Part shown: positions 44,028-52,261 of the stretch, piece by piece
Layout: the number at the start of each line of letters is the position of its first letter
Numbering within the stretch: position 1 is the first letter of the stretch
DNA from: Achromobacter spanius
Lineage (GTDB): Bacteria > Pseudomonadota > Gammaproteobacteria > Burkholderiales > Burkholderiaceae_B
Assembly: GCF_003994415.1 (NCBI RefSeq)
Contig: NZ_CP034689.1
Coordinates: forward strand, 1,612,001-1,676,000
Length of the DNA stretch: 64,000 nucleotides
Direction of reading: 5' to 3'
Made by a program: the position numbers and the translations under genes
Notes under the pieces: generated by a model
Databases searched by the model: none
The model's input: only the letters and a program-made list of their open reading frames with translations
Told to the model about the DNA's origin: nothing

Positions 44028-45221
44028 TTACTTGCGTTTGTCCAGCGGCACGAACTTCTGGTCTTCCGGGCCCACATAGTTGGCGGTGGGGCGGATGATC
44101 TTGTTGTCGATGCGCTGTTCGATGATGTGGGCCGACCAGCCTGCCGTGCGCGCGATGACGAACAGCGGGGTGAACATGGCGGTGGGCACGCCCATCATGT
44201 GGTAGCTGACGGCCGAGAACCAGTCCAGGTTGGGGAACATCTTCTTGATGTCCCACATGACCGTTTCCAGGCGTTCGGCGATGTCGAACATCTTGGTGCT
44301 GCCGGCCTTCTTCGACAGCTTCTTGGCCACTTCCTTGATGACCTTGTTGCGCGGGTCGGACACGGTGTAGACGGGGTGGCCAAAGCCGATGATGACTTCC
44401 TTGGCCTCGACGCGGCGGCGGATGTCGGCTTCGGCTTCGTCCGGCGTGTCATAGCGCTTTTGCACGTCGAACGCCACTTCGTTGGCGCCGCCGTGCTTGG
44501 GGCCGCGCAGCGCGCCGATGGCGCCGGCAATCGACGAGAACATGTCCGAACCCGTGCCGGCGATGACGCGCGCGGTGAAGGTCGATGCGTTGAACTCGTG
44601 TTCGGCGTACAGGTTCAAGGAGATGTGCATCGCCTTGACCCATTCGTCGCTGGGCTTTTCGCCGTGCAGCAGGTGCAGGAAGTGGCCGCCGATGCTGTCG
44701 TCGTCGGTTTGCACGTCGATCATGTGGCCGTTGTGGCTGTAGTGGTACCAGTACAGCAGGGCCGAACCCAGGTTGGCCATCAGGCGGTCGGCGATGTCGC
44801 GCGCGCCCGGGGTGTTGTGGTCGTCTTTTTCAGGCAGCACGCAGCCCAGCACCGACACGGCGGTGCGCATCACGTCCATCGGGTGGCTGGACGCCGGCAG
44901 CGCTTCCAGCGCCACTTGCAACTGGGCGGGCAGGCCGCGCAGGCTCTTCAGCTTTTGCTTGTAGGCAGCCAGTTCGGCCTTGTTGGGCAGCTTGCCGTGG
45001 ACCAGCAGGTGGGCAATTTCCTCGAACTCGCTGGTGTGGGCGATGTCCAGGATGTCGTAGCCACGGTAGTGCAGGTCGTTGCCGCTGCGGCCGACGGTGC
45101 ACAGCGCGGTGTTGCCCGCGACCACGCCCGACAGGGCAACGGACTTCTTGGGTTTAAAACCGGCTTTTTCTTCCGGCTTGGCGTCCGGCTTGGCTTCTTG
45201 CTTTTTGGGAGCCGTGCTCAT
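44028..45221 (-). CDS. prpC: 2-methylcitrate synthase
   Basis: The 397-residue citrate synthase-fold enzyme condenses propionyl-CoA with oxaloacetate. Catalytic-site blocks are ASSHPMDVMRTAVS, HEFNASTFTARVIAGTGSD (His and surrounding), GALRGPKHGGANE and VIIGFGHPVYTV. It lacks the longer N-terminal domain of the hexameric GltA found at 52262, and its location between prpB and prpD supports PrpC. The first 25 residues form an unusual Lys/Glu-rich leader. AAGGAG lies 7 bases before the ATG. Confidence 0.94.
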   Translation of the reverse strand: MSTAPKKQEAKPDAKPEEKAGFKPKKSVALSGVVAGNTALCTVGRSGNDLHYRGYDILDIAHTSEFEEIAHLLVHGKLPNKAELAAYKQKLKSLRGLPAQLQVALEALPASSHPMDVMRTAVSVLGCVLPEKDDHNTPGARDIADRLMANLGSALLYWYHYSHNGHMIDVQTDDDSIGGHFLHLLHGEKPSDEWVKAMHISLNLYAEHEFNASTFTARVIAGTGSDMFSSIAGAIGALRGPKHGGANEVAFDVQKRYDTPDEAEADIRRRVEAKEVIIGFGHPVYTVSDPRNKVIKEVAKKLSKKAGSTKMFDIAERLETVMWDIKKMFPNLDWFSAVSYHMMGVPTAMFTPLFVIARTAGWSAHIIEQRIDNKIIRPTANYVGPEDQKFVPLDKRK

Positions 45222-45318
45222 GTCTCTACTCCTTCACTTTCGCTGTGGTCGATGCAATGGGTGACTAGCAGGGCGCCGCGCGGGTGTCGCGGCGCCGGAT
45301 ACCGAAGGTGCCGCGGGA

Positions 45319-46209
45319 TTACGCTTTGCCCTTCTGGAAGAGCGCATCCAGTTTGGATTCAAATTCGTGATAGCCGATGCGGTCGTACAGCTCGTCGCGC
45401 GTCTGCATCAGGTCCACCACGTTTTTCTGATGGCCGTCGCGGCGGATGGCGGTGTAGACGGCTTCGGCGGCCTTGTTCATGGCGCGGAAGGCCGACAGCG
45501 GGTACAGCACCATGCCCACGCCCACGCTCTTGAGCTCTTCAACGCTGAATAGCGGCGTCTTGCCGAATTCGGTGATGTTGGCCAGCACCGGCACTTTCAC
45601 GGCTTTGACGAAACGGTCATAAGTGGGCAGGTCGTAGGCGGCTTCGGCGAAGATGGCGTCGGCGCCGGCTTCCACGCAGGCCAGCGCGCGTTCAATCGCG
45701 GCGTCCACGCCGTGGGACGCAATGGCGTCCGTGCGGGCGATCAGGTAGAAGTCGCTGTCGGTGCGCGCGTCGGCCGCGGCCTTGACGCGATCGGCCATTT
45801 CTTCGGTGGTGACGATTTCCTTGCCCGGACGGTGGCCGCAGCGCTTGGCGCCGACCTGGTCTTCGATGTGGCAGGCGGCCGCGCCGAACTTGATCAGGCT
45901 CTTGACGGTGCGGGCGATGTTGAACGCCGACGGGCCGAAGCCGGTGTCGATGTCCACCACCAGCGGCACGTCGCACACATCGGTGATGCGGCGCACGTCG
46001 GTCAGCACGTCGTCCATGGTGTTGATGCCCAGGTCGGGCAAGCCCAGCGAACCGGCCGCGACACCGCCGCCCGACAGGTAGATGGCGCGGTAGCCGGCGC
46101 GCTTGGCCAGCAGCGCGTGGTTGGCGTTGATGGCGCCGATGATCTGCAGCGGGCTTTCTTCGGCAAGAGCGCGGCGGAAGAGGGCGCCGGGCGATTCGGG
46201 TCTGGACAT
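45319..46209 (-). CDS. prpB: 2-methylisocitrate lyase
   Basis: The 296-residue ICL/PEPM superfamily enzyme splits 2-methylisocitrate into pyruvate and succinate, the last step of the methylcitrate cycle. The active-site loop is AKRCGHRPGK with catalytic Cys124, and the magnesium site lies in VVDIDTGFG at 84-92. YLSGGGVAAGSLGLPDLG is the family signature. GGAGAC precedes the ATG. It is the first gene of prpBCD and probably has its own promoter, because a strong terminator separates it from mdh. Confidence 0.95.
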   Translation of the reverse strand: MSRPESPGALFRRALAEESPLQIIGAINANHALLAKRAGYRAIYLSGGGVAAGSLGLPDLGINTMDDVLTDVRRITDVCDVPLVVDIDTGFGPSAFNIARTVKSLIKFGAAACHIEDQVGAKRCGHRPGKEIVTTEEMADRVKAAADARTDSDFYLIARTDAIASHGVDAAIERALACVEAGADAIFAEAAYDLPTYDRFVKAVKVPVLANITEFGKTPLFSVEELKSVGVGMVLYPLSAFRAMNKAAEAVYTAIRRDGHQKNVVDLMQTRDELYDRIGYHEFESKLDALFQKGKA

Positions 46210-46339
46210 GGATGTCTCCGTTCTTATGGCTAGCCCACGACCTTATCGCGGGTCCGGAATATAAATCTGTCCCCTACGCGACAATCCCGGCGCGGCCGGG
46301 CCAAGAGACAGGTGTATGTTTCGGCATGATGGCAGTACA

Positions 46340-46370
46340 GAAGAATTGGGCCCGCATCAACGGGCCCAAT
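46340..46370 (-). terminator. rho-independent terminator of mdh
   Basis: ATTGGGCCCG (46345-46354) and CGGGCCCAAT (46361-46370) form a perfect 10-bp stem with a 6-base loop. On the minus strand it is followed by TTCTTCTG, so it most likely ends the mdh transcript and separates it from prpBCD. Confidence 0.8.
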
Positions 46371-46387
46371 CCTGATTCAAGCGCTGC

Positions 46388-47377
46388 TTACTTCAGCAGG
46401 TCCTTGACGCCGTCGCGCTCTTCCAGCAGCTCTTTCAGCGTGAAGTCCAGGCGCTCGCGCGAGAAGGCGTCGATTTCCAGGCCTTCGACACGCTTGTATT
46501 CGCCGTTTTCGGTCGTGACCGGCACGCCGTAGATGATGCCTTCCGGAATGCCATACGAGCCATCCGACGGAACACCCATCGTGACCCACTTGCCGTTGCT
46601 GCCCAGGACCCAGTCACGGACGTGGTCGATGGCGGCGTTGGCGGCCGAAGCGGCCGACGACAGGCCACGGGCTTCGATGATGGCGGCGCCGCGCTTGCCC
46701 ACGGTGGGGATGAACGTGTCGCGGTTCCAGGCGTCATCGTTGATGAGCTTGGTGAGCGATTCGCCGCCGACGGTGGCGAAGCGGAAATCCGGGTACATCG
46801 TGGGCGAGTGGTTGCCCCAGACGATCAGGTTTTCGATGTCGGCAACCGGCTTGCCCGACTTGGCCGACAACTGCGACAGGGCGCGGTTGTGGTCCAGGCG
46901 CAGCATGGCGGTGAAGTTCTTGGCCGGCAGGTCCGGCGCCGACTTCATGGCGATGTAGGCGTTGGTGTTGGCGGGGTTGCCCACGACCAGCACCTTGACG
47001 TTGCGGCTGGCCACGTCGTTCAGGGCCTTGCCTTGCGCCGTGAAGATCTGGGCGTTGACGGACAGCAGGTCCTTGCGCTCCATGCCGGGGCCGCGCGGAC
47101 GGGCGCCAACCAGCAGGGCCACGTCGGCGTCCTTGAAGGCGGTGCGCGGGTCGCTGTGAGCCGTCACTTCCTGCAGCAGCGGGAAGGCGCAGTCATCCAA
47201 TTCCATGATGACGCCCTTCAGGGCCTTTTGCGCTTTCTCGTCGGGGATTTCCAGCAATTGCAGGATGACGGGTTGATCTTTACCCAGCATTTCGCCGGAG
47301 GCGATGCGGAATAGCAGTGCGTAACCGATTTGGCCGGCGGCGCCGGTGACGGCGACACGCAAGGCAGGCTTGGACAT
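46388..47377 (-). CDS. mdh: malate dehydrogenase
   Basis: The 329-residue NAD-dependent enzyme oxidises malate to oxaloacetate. The Rossmann loop is VAVTGAAGQIGYALLF at the N-terminus; VLVVGNPANTNAYIA, the DHNRALSQLSAKSG arginine/aspartate block and IVWGNHSPTMYPDFR with the catalytic histidine follow. The length and sequence fit the large LDH-like bacterial type. GGAGA lies 8 bases before ATG 47377; an in-frame start at 47419 lacks a ribosome site. It is divergent from the GntR-type gene. Confidence 0.96.
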   Translation of the reverse strand: MSKPALRVAVTGAAGQIGYALLFRIASGEMLGKDQPVILQLLEIPDEKAQKALKGVIMELDDCAFPLLQEVTAHSDPRTAFKDADVALLVGARPRGPGMERKDLLSVNAQIFTAQGKALNDVASRNVKVLVVGNPANTNAYIAMKSAPDLPAKNFTAMLRLDHNRALSQLSAKSGKPVADIENLIVWGNHSPTMYPDFRFATVGGESLTKLINDDAWNRDTFIPTVGKRGAAIIEARGLSSAASAANAAIDHVRDWVLGSNGKWVTMGVPSDGSYGIPEGIIYGVPVTTENGEYKRVEGLEIDAFSRERLDFTLKELLEERDGVKDLLK

Positions 47378-47724
47378 GGACGTTCTCCGTAATGGTTTGG
47401 CGAGAAAAAATCTCACCAATCAGTGTAATCGTTGGGGCATCAAAAACAGCGCGCGGAAGCAGGCCGGCGCGGGGCCCTGACAGCCGTGAATCCTAGAACG
47501 ATTTCCAGGGGGCGTCAAACGCTCTTCTATCTTATATAAGACATAAGACGTTGGACAGCGTCTGGCGCGATATGCCACAATAGAGCGTTTATTCGAATGC
47601 GTTGCAGCCCGGTCTGTTGTGCCTCCTGACAGCGCATTTTGGATGTGGGTTCGCATGCTGTTTGCGTCCTTGTTTGCGCTGCCCTCCCATCATCCGGATG
47701 CACATGACACTTTCAAGAAGATCC
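47378..47724. other. divergent mdh/GntR control region
   Basis: This 347-base gap between divergent mdh and the regulator holds the only strongly A/T-rich stretch nearby (47525-47550) with a palindrome TCTTATATAAGA, followed by a partial repeat ATAAGAC. A TTGGAC at 47551 and CACAAT at 47576 could serve a rightward promoter with long spacing. Alternative in-frame starts for the regulator (47698, 47704) also lie here. I see no gene of its own. Confidence 0.6.
47530..47541. promoter_or_regulatory. palindromic candidate operator TCTTATATAAGA
   Basis: A perfect 12-bp palindrome is followed by CATAAGAC, so ATAAGAC occurs twice in direct orientation. It sits between the divergent mdh and GntR/UTRA genes, where a GntR-family dimer would be expected to bind. 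Binding is inferred from position. Confidence 0.5.
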
Positions 47725-48504
47725 ATGGCAGAGCCTCGGCCCGAAACCTCCTTACGCACACGCGCCGCCCGTTCAACGGGCGAGGGGGCCGCTTTCAGTC
47801 CGCTCTATCGCCAGATCAAGGATCTGCTCGTTCAAAGTCTTGAGCGCGGCGAATGGAAGCCCGGTGAACTCATCCCCAGCGAAATCGATCTGGCTGCCCG
47901 TTTTCAGGTCAGCCAGGGCACGGTGCGCAAGGCGGTCGATGAGTTGGCCGCCGAGCACATGCTGCTGCGCCGCCAAGGCAAGGGCACTTTTGTCGCCACC
48001 CACCACGAAGCCCGTGTGCGCTACCGTTTCCTGCGCCTGGCCGCCGATGAAGAAGGCGAGGCCGGCCGCGCCGAAAGCCGCATCCTGGAATGCCGGCGCC
48101 TGCGCGCGCCCGCCGAGATCGCGCGCGCCCTGGATCTTCGGGCCGGCGAAACCGTCGTGATGATCCGCCGCCTGCTGTCCATGGGACAGACACCCACCGT
48201 GGTGGACGACATCTGGCTGCCCGGTTCCATTTTCCGTGGACTCACCCTCGAGCTGCTGACCGCCAACAAGGCGCCGCTCTATGGTCTGTTTGAATCCGAA
48301 TTCGGCGTGAGCATGGTGCGCGCGGACGAGAAGCTGCGCGCGGTGATCGCGCCGGCCGAAGTCTGTCCGCTGCTTAATGTTCCCGCCGGCACGCCGTTGT
48401 TGCAGGTAGATCGGGTGTCTTACACCTATGGTGACCGCCCCATGGAAATCCGCCGGGGTTTGTACTTGACCGATCGATACCACTACCGCAATAGTCTGAA
48501 TTGA
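47725..48504 (+). CDS. GntR family (HutC/UTRA) transcriptional regulator
   Basis: The 259-residue regulator has an N-terminal winged helix (about 25-92: PLYRQIKDLLVQSLERGEWKPGELIPSE in part, then LAARFQVSQGTVRKAVDELAAEHMLLRRQGKGTFVA in part) and a C-terminal UTRA effector domain (about 105-250) ending VDRVSYTYGDRPMEIRRGLYLTDRYHYRNSL in part. It lies between mdh and sdhCDABE-gltA, so it probably controls TCA genes in response to a carboxylate. ATG 47725 has AAGAAG upstream; 47704 and 47698 are alternatives. Confidence 0.9.
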   Translation: MAEPRPETSLRTRAARSTGEGAAFSPLYRQIKDLLVQSLERGEWKPGELIPSEIDLAARFQVSQGTVRKAVDELAAEHMLLRRQGKGTFVATHHEARVRYRFLRLAADEEGEAGRAESRILECRRLRAPAEIARALDLRAGETVVMIRRLLSMGQTPTVVDDIWLPGSIFRGLTLELLTANKAPLYGLFESEFGVSMVRADEKLRAVIAPAEVCPLLNVPAGTPLLQVDRVSYTYGDRPMEIRRGLYLTDRYHYRNSLN

Positions 48505-48625
48505 TGAGCTTTTTAACTACGATTTGATACCAACCCAATCTCTGGGCGAAAATAGCGTGTTTGCCCGAAAGGGCCACGGCACTTTCGCCGTCACGATTCC
48601 CTAGTTCCGAAACACCGAGGCCGTC

Positions 48626-49042
48626 ATGTCCGACACCGCTGCCAAGCCACGTCCGCAGTTTCGCAATATTGGGCTTGCCCAAGTTGCGTTCTCCTATCGC
48701 CTGCCCCTGGCCGGCAAGCTGTCCATCCTGCACCGCATCAGCGGCATTTTGCTGTTCCTCTGTTTGCCCTTGGTCATCGTGCCGCTGTTCGCAGCAAGCG
48801 TGGCCGCACCGCAATCGTTTGCCTGGATCGCTTCCATCGCGGCCAACCCGATCGTCAAGCTTGTCTTCCTGGTCCTCGTCTGGGGCTACCTGCATCACTT
48901 CTGTGCCGGCATCCGCTACCTGCTGCTTGACCTGCACATCGGTATCGACAAGCTGTCGGCCAAGAAAAGCGCCGGCGTGGTCTTCGGTGTCAGCCTGGCG
49001 CTGACGCTGGTGTTCGCCCTCAAACTGTTCGGAGTGCTGTAA
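48626..49042 (+). CDS. sdhC: succinate dehydrogenase cytochrome b556 subunit
   Basis: The 138-residue membrane anchor has three helices. HRISGILLF near residue 36 and HFCAGIR, with His91 as the probable heme b ligand, are the family motifs, and with SdhD it forms the quinone site. The N-terminal PQFRNIGLAQVAFSYRLPLAGKLSILHR is typical of betaproteobacteria. Its stop is followed immediately by the sdhD start. A TTGATA at 48524 and GAAAAT at 48548 upstream could form a promoter for the sdh operon. Confidence 0.94.
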   Translation: MSDTAAKPRPQFRNIGLAQVAFSYRLPLAGKLSILHRISGILLFLCLPLVIVPLFAASVAAPQSFAWIASIAANPIVKLVFLVLVWGYLHHFCAGIRYLLLDLHIGIDKLSAKKSAGVVFGVSLALTLVFALKLFGVL

Positions 49043-49426
49043 ATGGCCGCCGCTAAAAACTACGGACCCAAGCGCCTGGTCGTCGGCGCGCACTATGGCG
49101 TCATGGATTTCATCATTCAGCGCATCACCGCCGTCATCATGGCCGTGTATACGCTGGTGCTGCTCGTTGGCATCCTGATGATGCCTGCCTTCACGTATGA
49201 ACACTGGGTCAAGCTGTTCAATTTCTACGTGGTCTTCATTCCGGTTGGCCAGATTTTGGCCTCCCTTGCATTCATTGCGTTGGCCTGGCATGCCTGGATT
49301 GGCGTGCGCGACATCTGGATGGATTACGTCAAGCCGGTGGGCCTGCGCCTGCTGTTGCAAGTGCTGACGATCCTCTGGCTGATCGGTTCGGTCATTTACT
49401 TCGCGCAAATCCTCTGGAGCATTTAA
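49043..49426 (+). CDS. sdhD: succinate dehydrogenase membrane anchor subunit
   Basis: The 127-residue second anchor has three helices. ALAWHAWIGVRDIWMDYVKP contains the likely heme ligand His83 and the Asp90-Tyr94 pair of the quinone site. The N-terminal GAHYGVMDFIIQRITAVIMAVYTL matches the family. It begins on the base after the sdhC stop, and sdhA starts 3 bases after its stop, a tightly packed operon. Confidence 0.94.
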   Translation: MAAAKNYGPKRLVVGAHYGVMDFIIQRITAVIMAVYTLVLLVGILMMPAFTYEHWVKLFNFYVVFIPVGQILASLAFIALAWHAWIGVRDIWMDYVKPVGLRLLLQVLTILWLIGSVIYFAQILWSI

Positions 49427-49429
49427 GCC

Positions 49430-51208
49430 GTGGTCTCTGTCATGAAATCCTTGCCGCGCCGCCAGTTTGATGTGGTGGTCGTTGGCGCCGGTGGAGCCGG
49501 CATGCGTTGTTCGCTGCAACTGTCCCAAGCGGGCCTGTCCGTTGCAGTGCTGTCCAAAGTGTTCCCCACGCGTTCGCACACCGTTGCCGCACAGGGCGGT
49601 GTAAGCGCCTCCTTGGGCAACATGAGCGAAGACAACTGGTACTGGCACATGTACGACACCGTCAAGGGGTCGGATTGGCTGGGCGACCAGGACGCCATTG
49701 AATTCATGTGCCGTGAAGCGCCGAACGCCGTGTACGAGCTCGAGCACTTCGGCATGCCGTTTGACCGCAACCCCGACGGCACGATCTACCAGCGTCCGTT
49801 CGGCGGCCACACCGCCAACTTCGGTGAAAAGCCGGTGCAGCGCGCCTGTGCCGCCGCCGACCGCACCGGCCACGCGCTGTTGCACACCCTCTACCAGCGC
49901 AACGTTGCCGCGCGCACCCAGTTCTTCGTCGAATGGATGGCGCTGGACCTGCTGCGCAACGAAGCCGGCGACGTTGTCGGCGTGACCGCCCTGGAAATGG
50001 AAACGGGCGAAATCTACATCCTGGAAGCCAAGACCACGGTGCTGGCCACCGGCGGCGCCGGCCGTATCTGGGCCGCTTCCACCAACGCCTTCATCAACAC
50101 CGGTGACGGCCTGGGCATGGCGGCGCGTGCCGGCATCCCGTTGCAAGACATGGAATTCTGGCAGTTCCACCCCACCGGCGTGGCCGGCGCGGGCGTGCTG
50201 ATCACCGAAGGCGTGCGTGGCGAAGGCGGCATCCTCTTGAACAAGGATGGCGAACGCTTCATGGAGCGCTATGCGCCCACGCTGAAGGACCTGGCCCCGC
50301 GTGACTTCGTGTCCCGCTCGATGGACCAGGAAATCAAGGAAGGCCGTGGTTGCGGTCCGGACGGCAGCTACGTTGTGCTGAAGCTGGATCACCTGGGCGC
50401 CGACGTCATCAACAAGCGTCTGCCCTCGATCCGCGAAATCGCCATCAAGTTCGGCAACGTCGACCCGATCAAGGAACCGATCCCCGTCGTCCCGACCATT
50501 CACTACCAGATGGGCGGCATTCCGGCCAACTACCACGGCCAGGTGCTGTCGCGCGAAAACGGCGAGAACAAGGTCGTCAACGGCCTGTACGCCATCGGCG
50601 AATGCGCCGCGGTGTCCGTGCACGGCGCCAACCGCCTGGGCACGAACTCGCTGCTGGACCTGATCGTGTTCGGTCGCGCCACCGGCAACCACATCGTGAA
50701 TTCGCATCCTGAGCGCCAGCGCGCGCACCAGGACCTGCCGAAGGAAGCCGTGGACTTCTCGCTGGACCGCGTGAACAAGCTGGAAACGCGTACGTCGGGC
50801 GAAAAGACGCAAGACATCGGCAACGCCATCCGCTTCTCGATGCAGCGCCACTGCGGCGTGTTCCGCACGCTGGAACTGTTGAACGAAGGCGTGACCCAGA
50901 TCGAAGACCTGGCCAAGCAAGCCGACAATATCTGCTTCAAGGACAAGTCCAAGGTGTTCAACACCGCGCGCGTCGAAGCGCTGGAACTGGCCAACATGAC
51001 CGAAGTGGCCCGCGCCACGATCAAGTCGGCCGCTGCCCGTACGGAAAGCCGTGGCGCGCACGCGCTGGACGACCACCCGACGCGCGACGACGAGAACTGG
51101 CTGAAGCACACGCTGTGGTACTCCGAAGGCAGCCGCCTGGATTACAAGCCTGTGCAGATGAAGCCGCTCACCGTTGAGTCCTTCCCGCCCAAGGCGCGTA
51201 CCTTCTAA
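49430..51208 (+). CDS. sdhA: succinate dehydrogenase flavoprotein subunit
   Basis: The 592-residue catalytic subunit oxidises succinate to fumarate with covalent FAD. The dinucleotide loop is DVVVVGAGGAGMR and His50 in RSHTVAAQGG is the FAD attachment residue. The active-site region has FHPTGVAGAGVLITEGVRGEGG (in part), the IHYQMGGIPAN block and HGANRLGTNSLLDL. The C-terminus ends KPLTVESFPPKARTF. GTG 49430 gives MVSVMKSLPRRQFD with GGAG 10 bases upstream; ATG 49442 is a possible start. Confidence 0.96.
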   Translation: MVSVMKSLPRRQFDVVVVGAGGAGMRCSLQLSQAGLSVAVLSKVFPTRSHTVAAQGGVSASLGNMSEDNWYWHMYDTVKGSDWLGDQDAIEFMCREAPNAVYELEHFGMPFDRNPDGTIYQRPFGGHTANFGEKPVQRACAAADRTGHALLHTLYQRNVAARTQFFVEWMALDLLRNEAGDVVGVTALEMETGEIYILEAKTTVLATGGAGRIWAASTNAFINTGDGLGMAARAGIPLQDMEFWQFHPTGVAGAGVLITEGVRGEGGILLNKDGERFMERYAPTLKDLAPRDFVSRSMDQEIKEGRGCGPDGSYVVLKLDHLGADVINKRLPSIREIAIKFGNVDPIKEPIPVVPTIHYQMGGIPANYHGQVLSRENGENKVVNGLYAIGECAAVSVHGANRLGTNSLLDLIVFGRATGNHIVNSHPERQRAHQDLPKEAVDFSLDRVNKLETRTSGEKTQDIGNAIRFSMQRHCGVFRTLELLNEGVTQIEDLAKQADNICFKDKSKVFNTARVEALELANMTEVARATIKSAAARTESRGAHALDDHPTRDDENWLKHTLWYSEGSRLDYKPVQMKPLTVESFPPKARTF

Positions 51209-51226
51209 GTCCGGATAGAGCCCATT

Positions 51227-51943
51227 ATGAGCACCAAGAGAATCGTCAAGTTCGAAATCTACCGCTACGATCCGGACAAGGACGAGCGCCCCTACATGCA
51301 GAAGCTGGACGTTGAACTCCAGCCCACCGACAAGATGCTGCTTGATGCGCTGGTGCGCATCAAGAACGACGTCGATGACAGCCTGGCCCTGCGCCGTTCG
51401 TGCCGTGAAGGCGTGTGCGGTTCGGACGCCATGAACATCAACGGCAAGAACGGTTTGGCCTGCACGACAAACCTGCGCGAATTGAAGGAACCCATCGTTC
51501 TGCGTCCGCTGCCGGGCCTGCCCGTCATCCGCGACCTGATCGTGGACATGACGCACTTCTTCAACCAGTACCACTCGATTCGTCCGTACCTCATCAACGA
51601 CGCGCCGCCGCCCGAAAAAGAGCGCCTGCAGTCGCCCGAGGCCCGCGAAGAATTGGACGGCCTGTACGAGTGCATCCTGTGCGCATGCTGTTCCACTTCC
51701 TGCCCGTCTTTCTGGTGGAACCCGGACAAGTTCGTCGGCCCGGCCGGCCTGCTGCAAGCCTATCGCTTCATCGCCGACAGCCGCGACGAAGCCACCGGCG
51801 AGCGTCTGGACAACCTGGAAGATCCGTACCGCTTGTTCCGTTGCCACACCATCATGAACTGCGTCGACGTCTGTCCCAAGGGGCTGAACCCGACCAAGGC
51901 AATCGGCAAGATCAAGGAACTGATGGTTCGCCGCACGGTCTAG
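51227..51943 (+). CDS. sdhB: succinate dehydrogenase iron-sulfur subunit
   Basis: The 238-residue subunit passes electrons from FAD to quinone. The 2Fe-2S ligands are Cys59, Cys64 and Cys79 (SCREGVCGSDA and LACT); C-terminal clusters use CILCACCSTSCP (Cys149, 152, 155, 159) and NCVDVCPKGLNP. SdhB in this group has the RRS CREG start of the plant-type ferredoxin domain. It starts 18 bases after sdhA and completes the four-subunit complex II, with the assembly factor next. Confidence 0.96.
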   Translation: MSTKRIVKFEIYRYDPDKDERPYMQKLDVELQPTDKMLLDALVRIKNDVDDSLALRRSCREGVCGSDAMNINGKNGLACTTNLRELKEPIVLRPLPGLPVIRDLIVDMTHFFNQYHSIRPYLINDAPPPEKERLQSPEAREELDGLYECILCACCSTSCPSFWWNPDKFVGPAGLLQAYRFIADSRDEATGERLDNLEDPYRLFRCHTIMNCVDVCPKGLNPTKAIGKIKELMVRRTV

Positions 51944-51980
51944 TTTCTAGTGTGAAGACTTTTGTTTTTATGGTGTAACG

Positions 51981-52241
51981 ATGAGCAGGCTAACTGAACT
52001 GGAGCGGGCGCGTCTGCGTTGGCGGGCGCGCCGCGGCCTGCTCGAAAACGACTTGATCATCACTCGGTATCTGGACGCCTACGAGGCCGAACTTACCGAT
52101 GATGATGTGGCCGCATTGACCCAGCTGTTCGAGATGGGAGACAACGATCTTCTCGACCTGCTGCTGGCCCGCAAGGAACTCGAAGGCGACCTGGACACCC
52201 CCAGGCTTCGGGGCATTATTGGCCAGATGCGCGCACTCTGA
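51981..52241 (+). CDS. sdhE: FAD assembly factor SdhE
   Basis: The 86-residue all-helical protein helps attach FAD covalently to SdhA. The family motif RGxxE appears as RRGLLENDLIITRYL at about residues 18-32, with a downstream EMGDNDLLDLLLARKE helix. The length is normal. It lies between sdhB and gltA on the same strand, the usual context. The upstream ribosome site is weak (GGTGTAACG). Confidence 0.93.
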   Translation: MSRLTELERARLRWRARRGLLENDLIITRYLDAYEAELTDDDVAALTQLFEMGDNDLLDLLLARKELEGDLDTPRLRGIIGQMRAL

Positions 52242-52261
52242 TTAATGTGAGAGGAATAAAC

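Noticed and set aside
48374..51847. Very long open frame on the minus strand across sdhCDAB (over 1100 codons)
   Set aside because: It lies antisense to four clearly recognised sdh genes, and its product is His/Gln/Ala/Arg-rich without motifs, typical of a shadow frame in GC-rich coding DNA.
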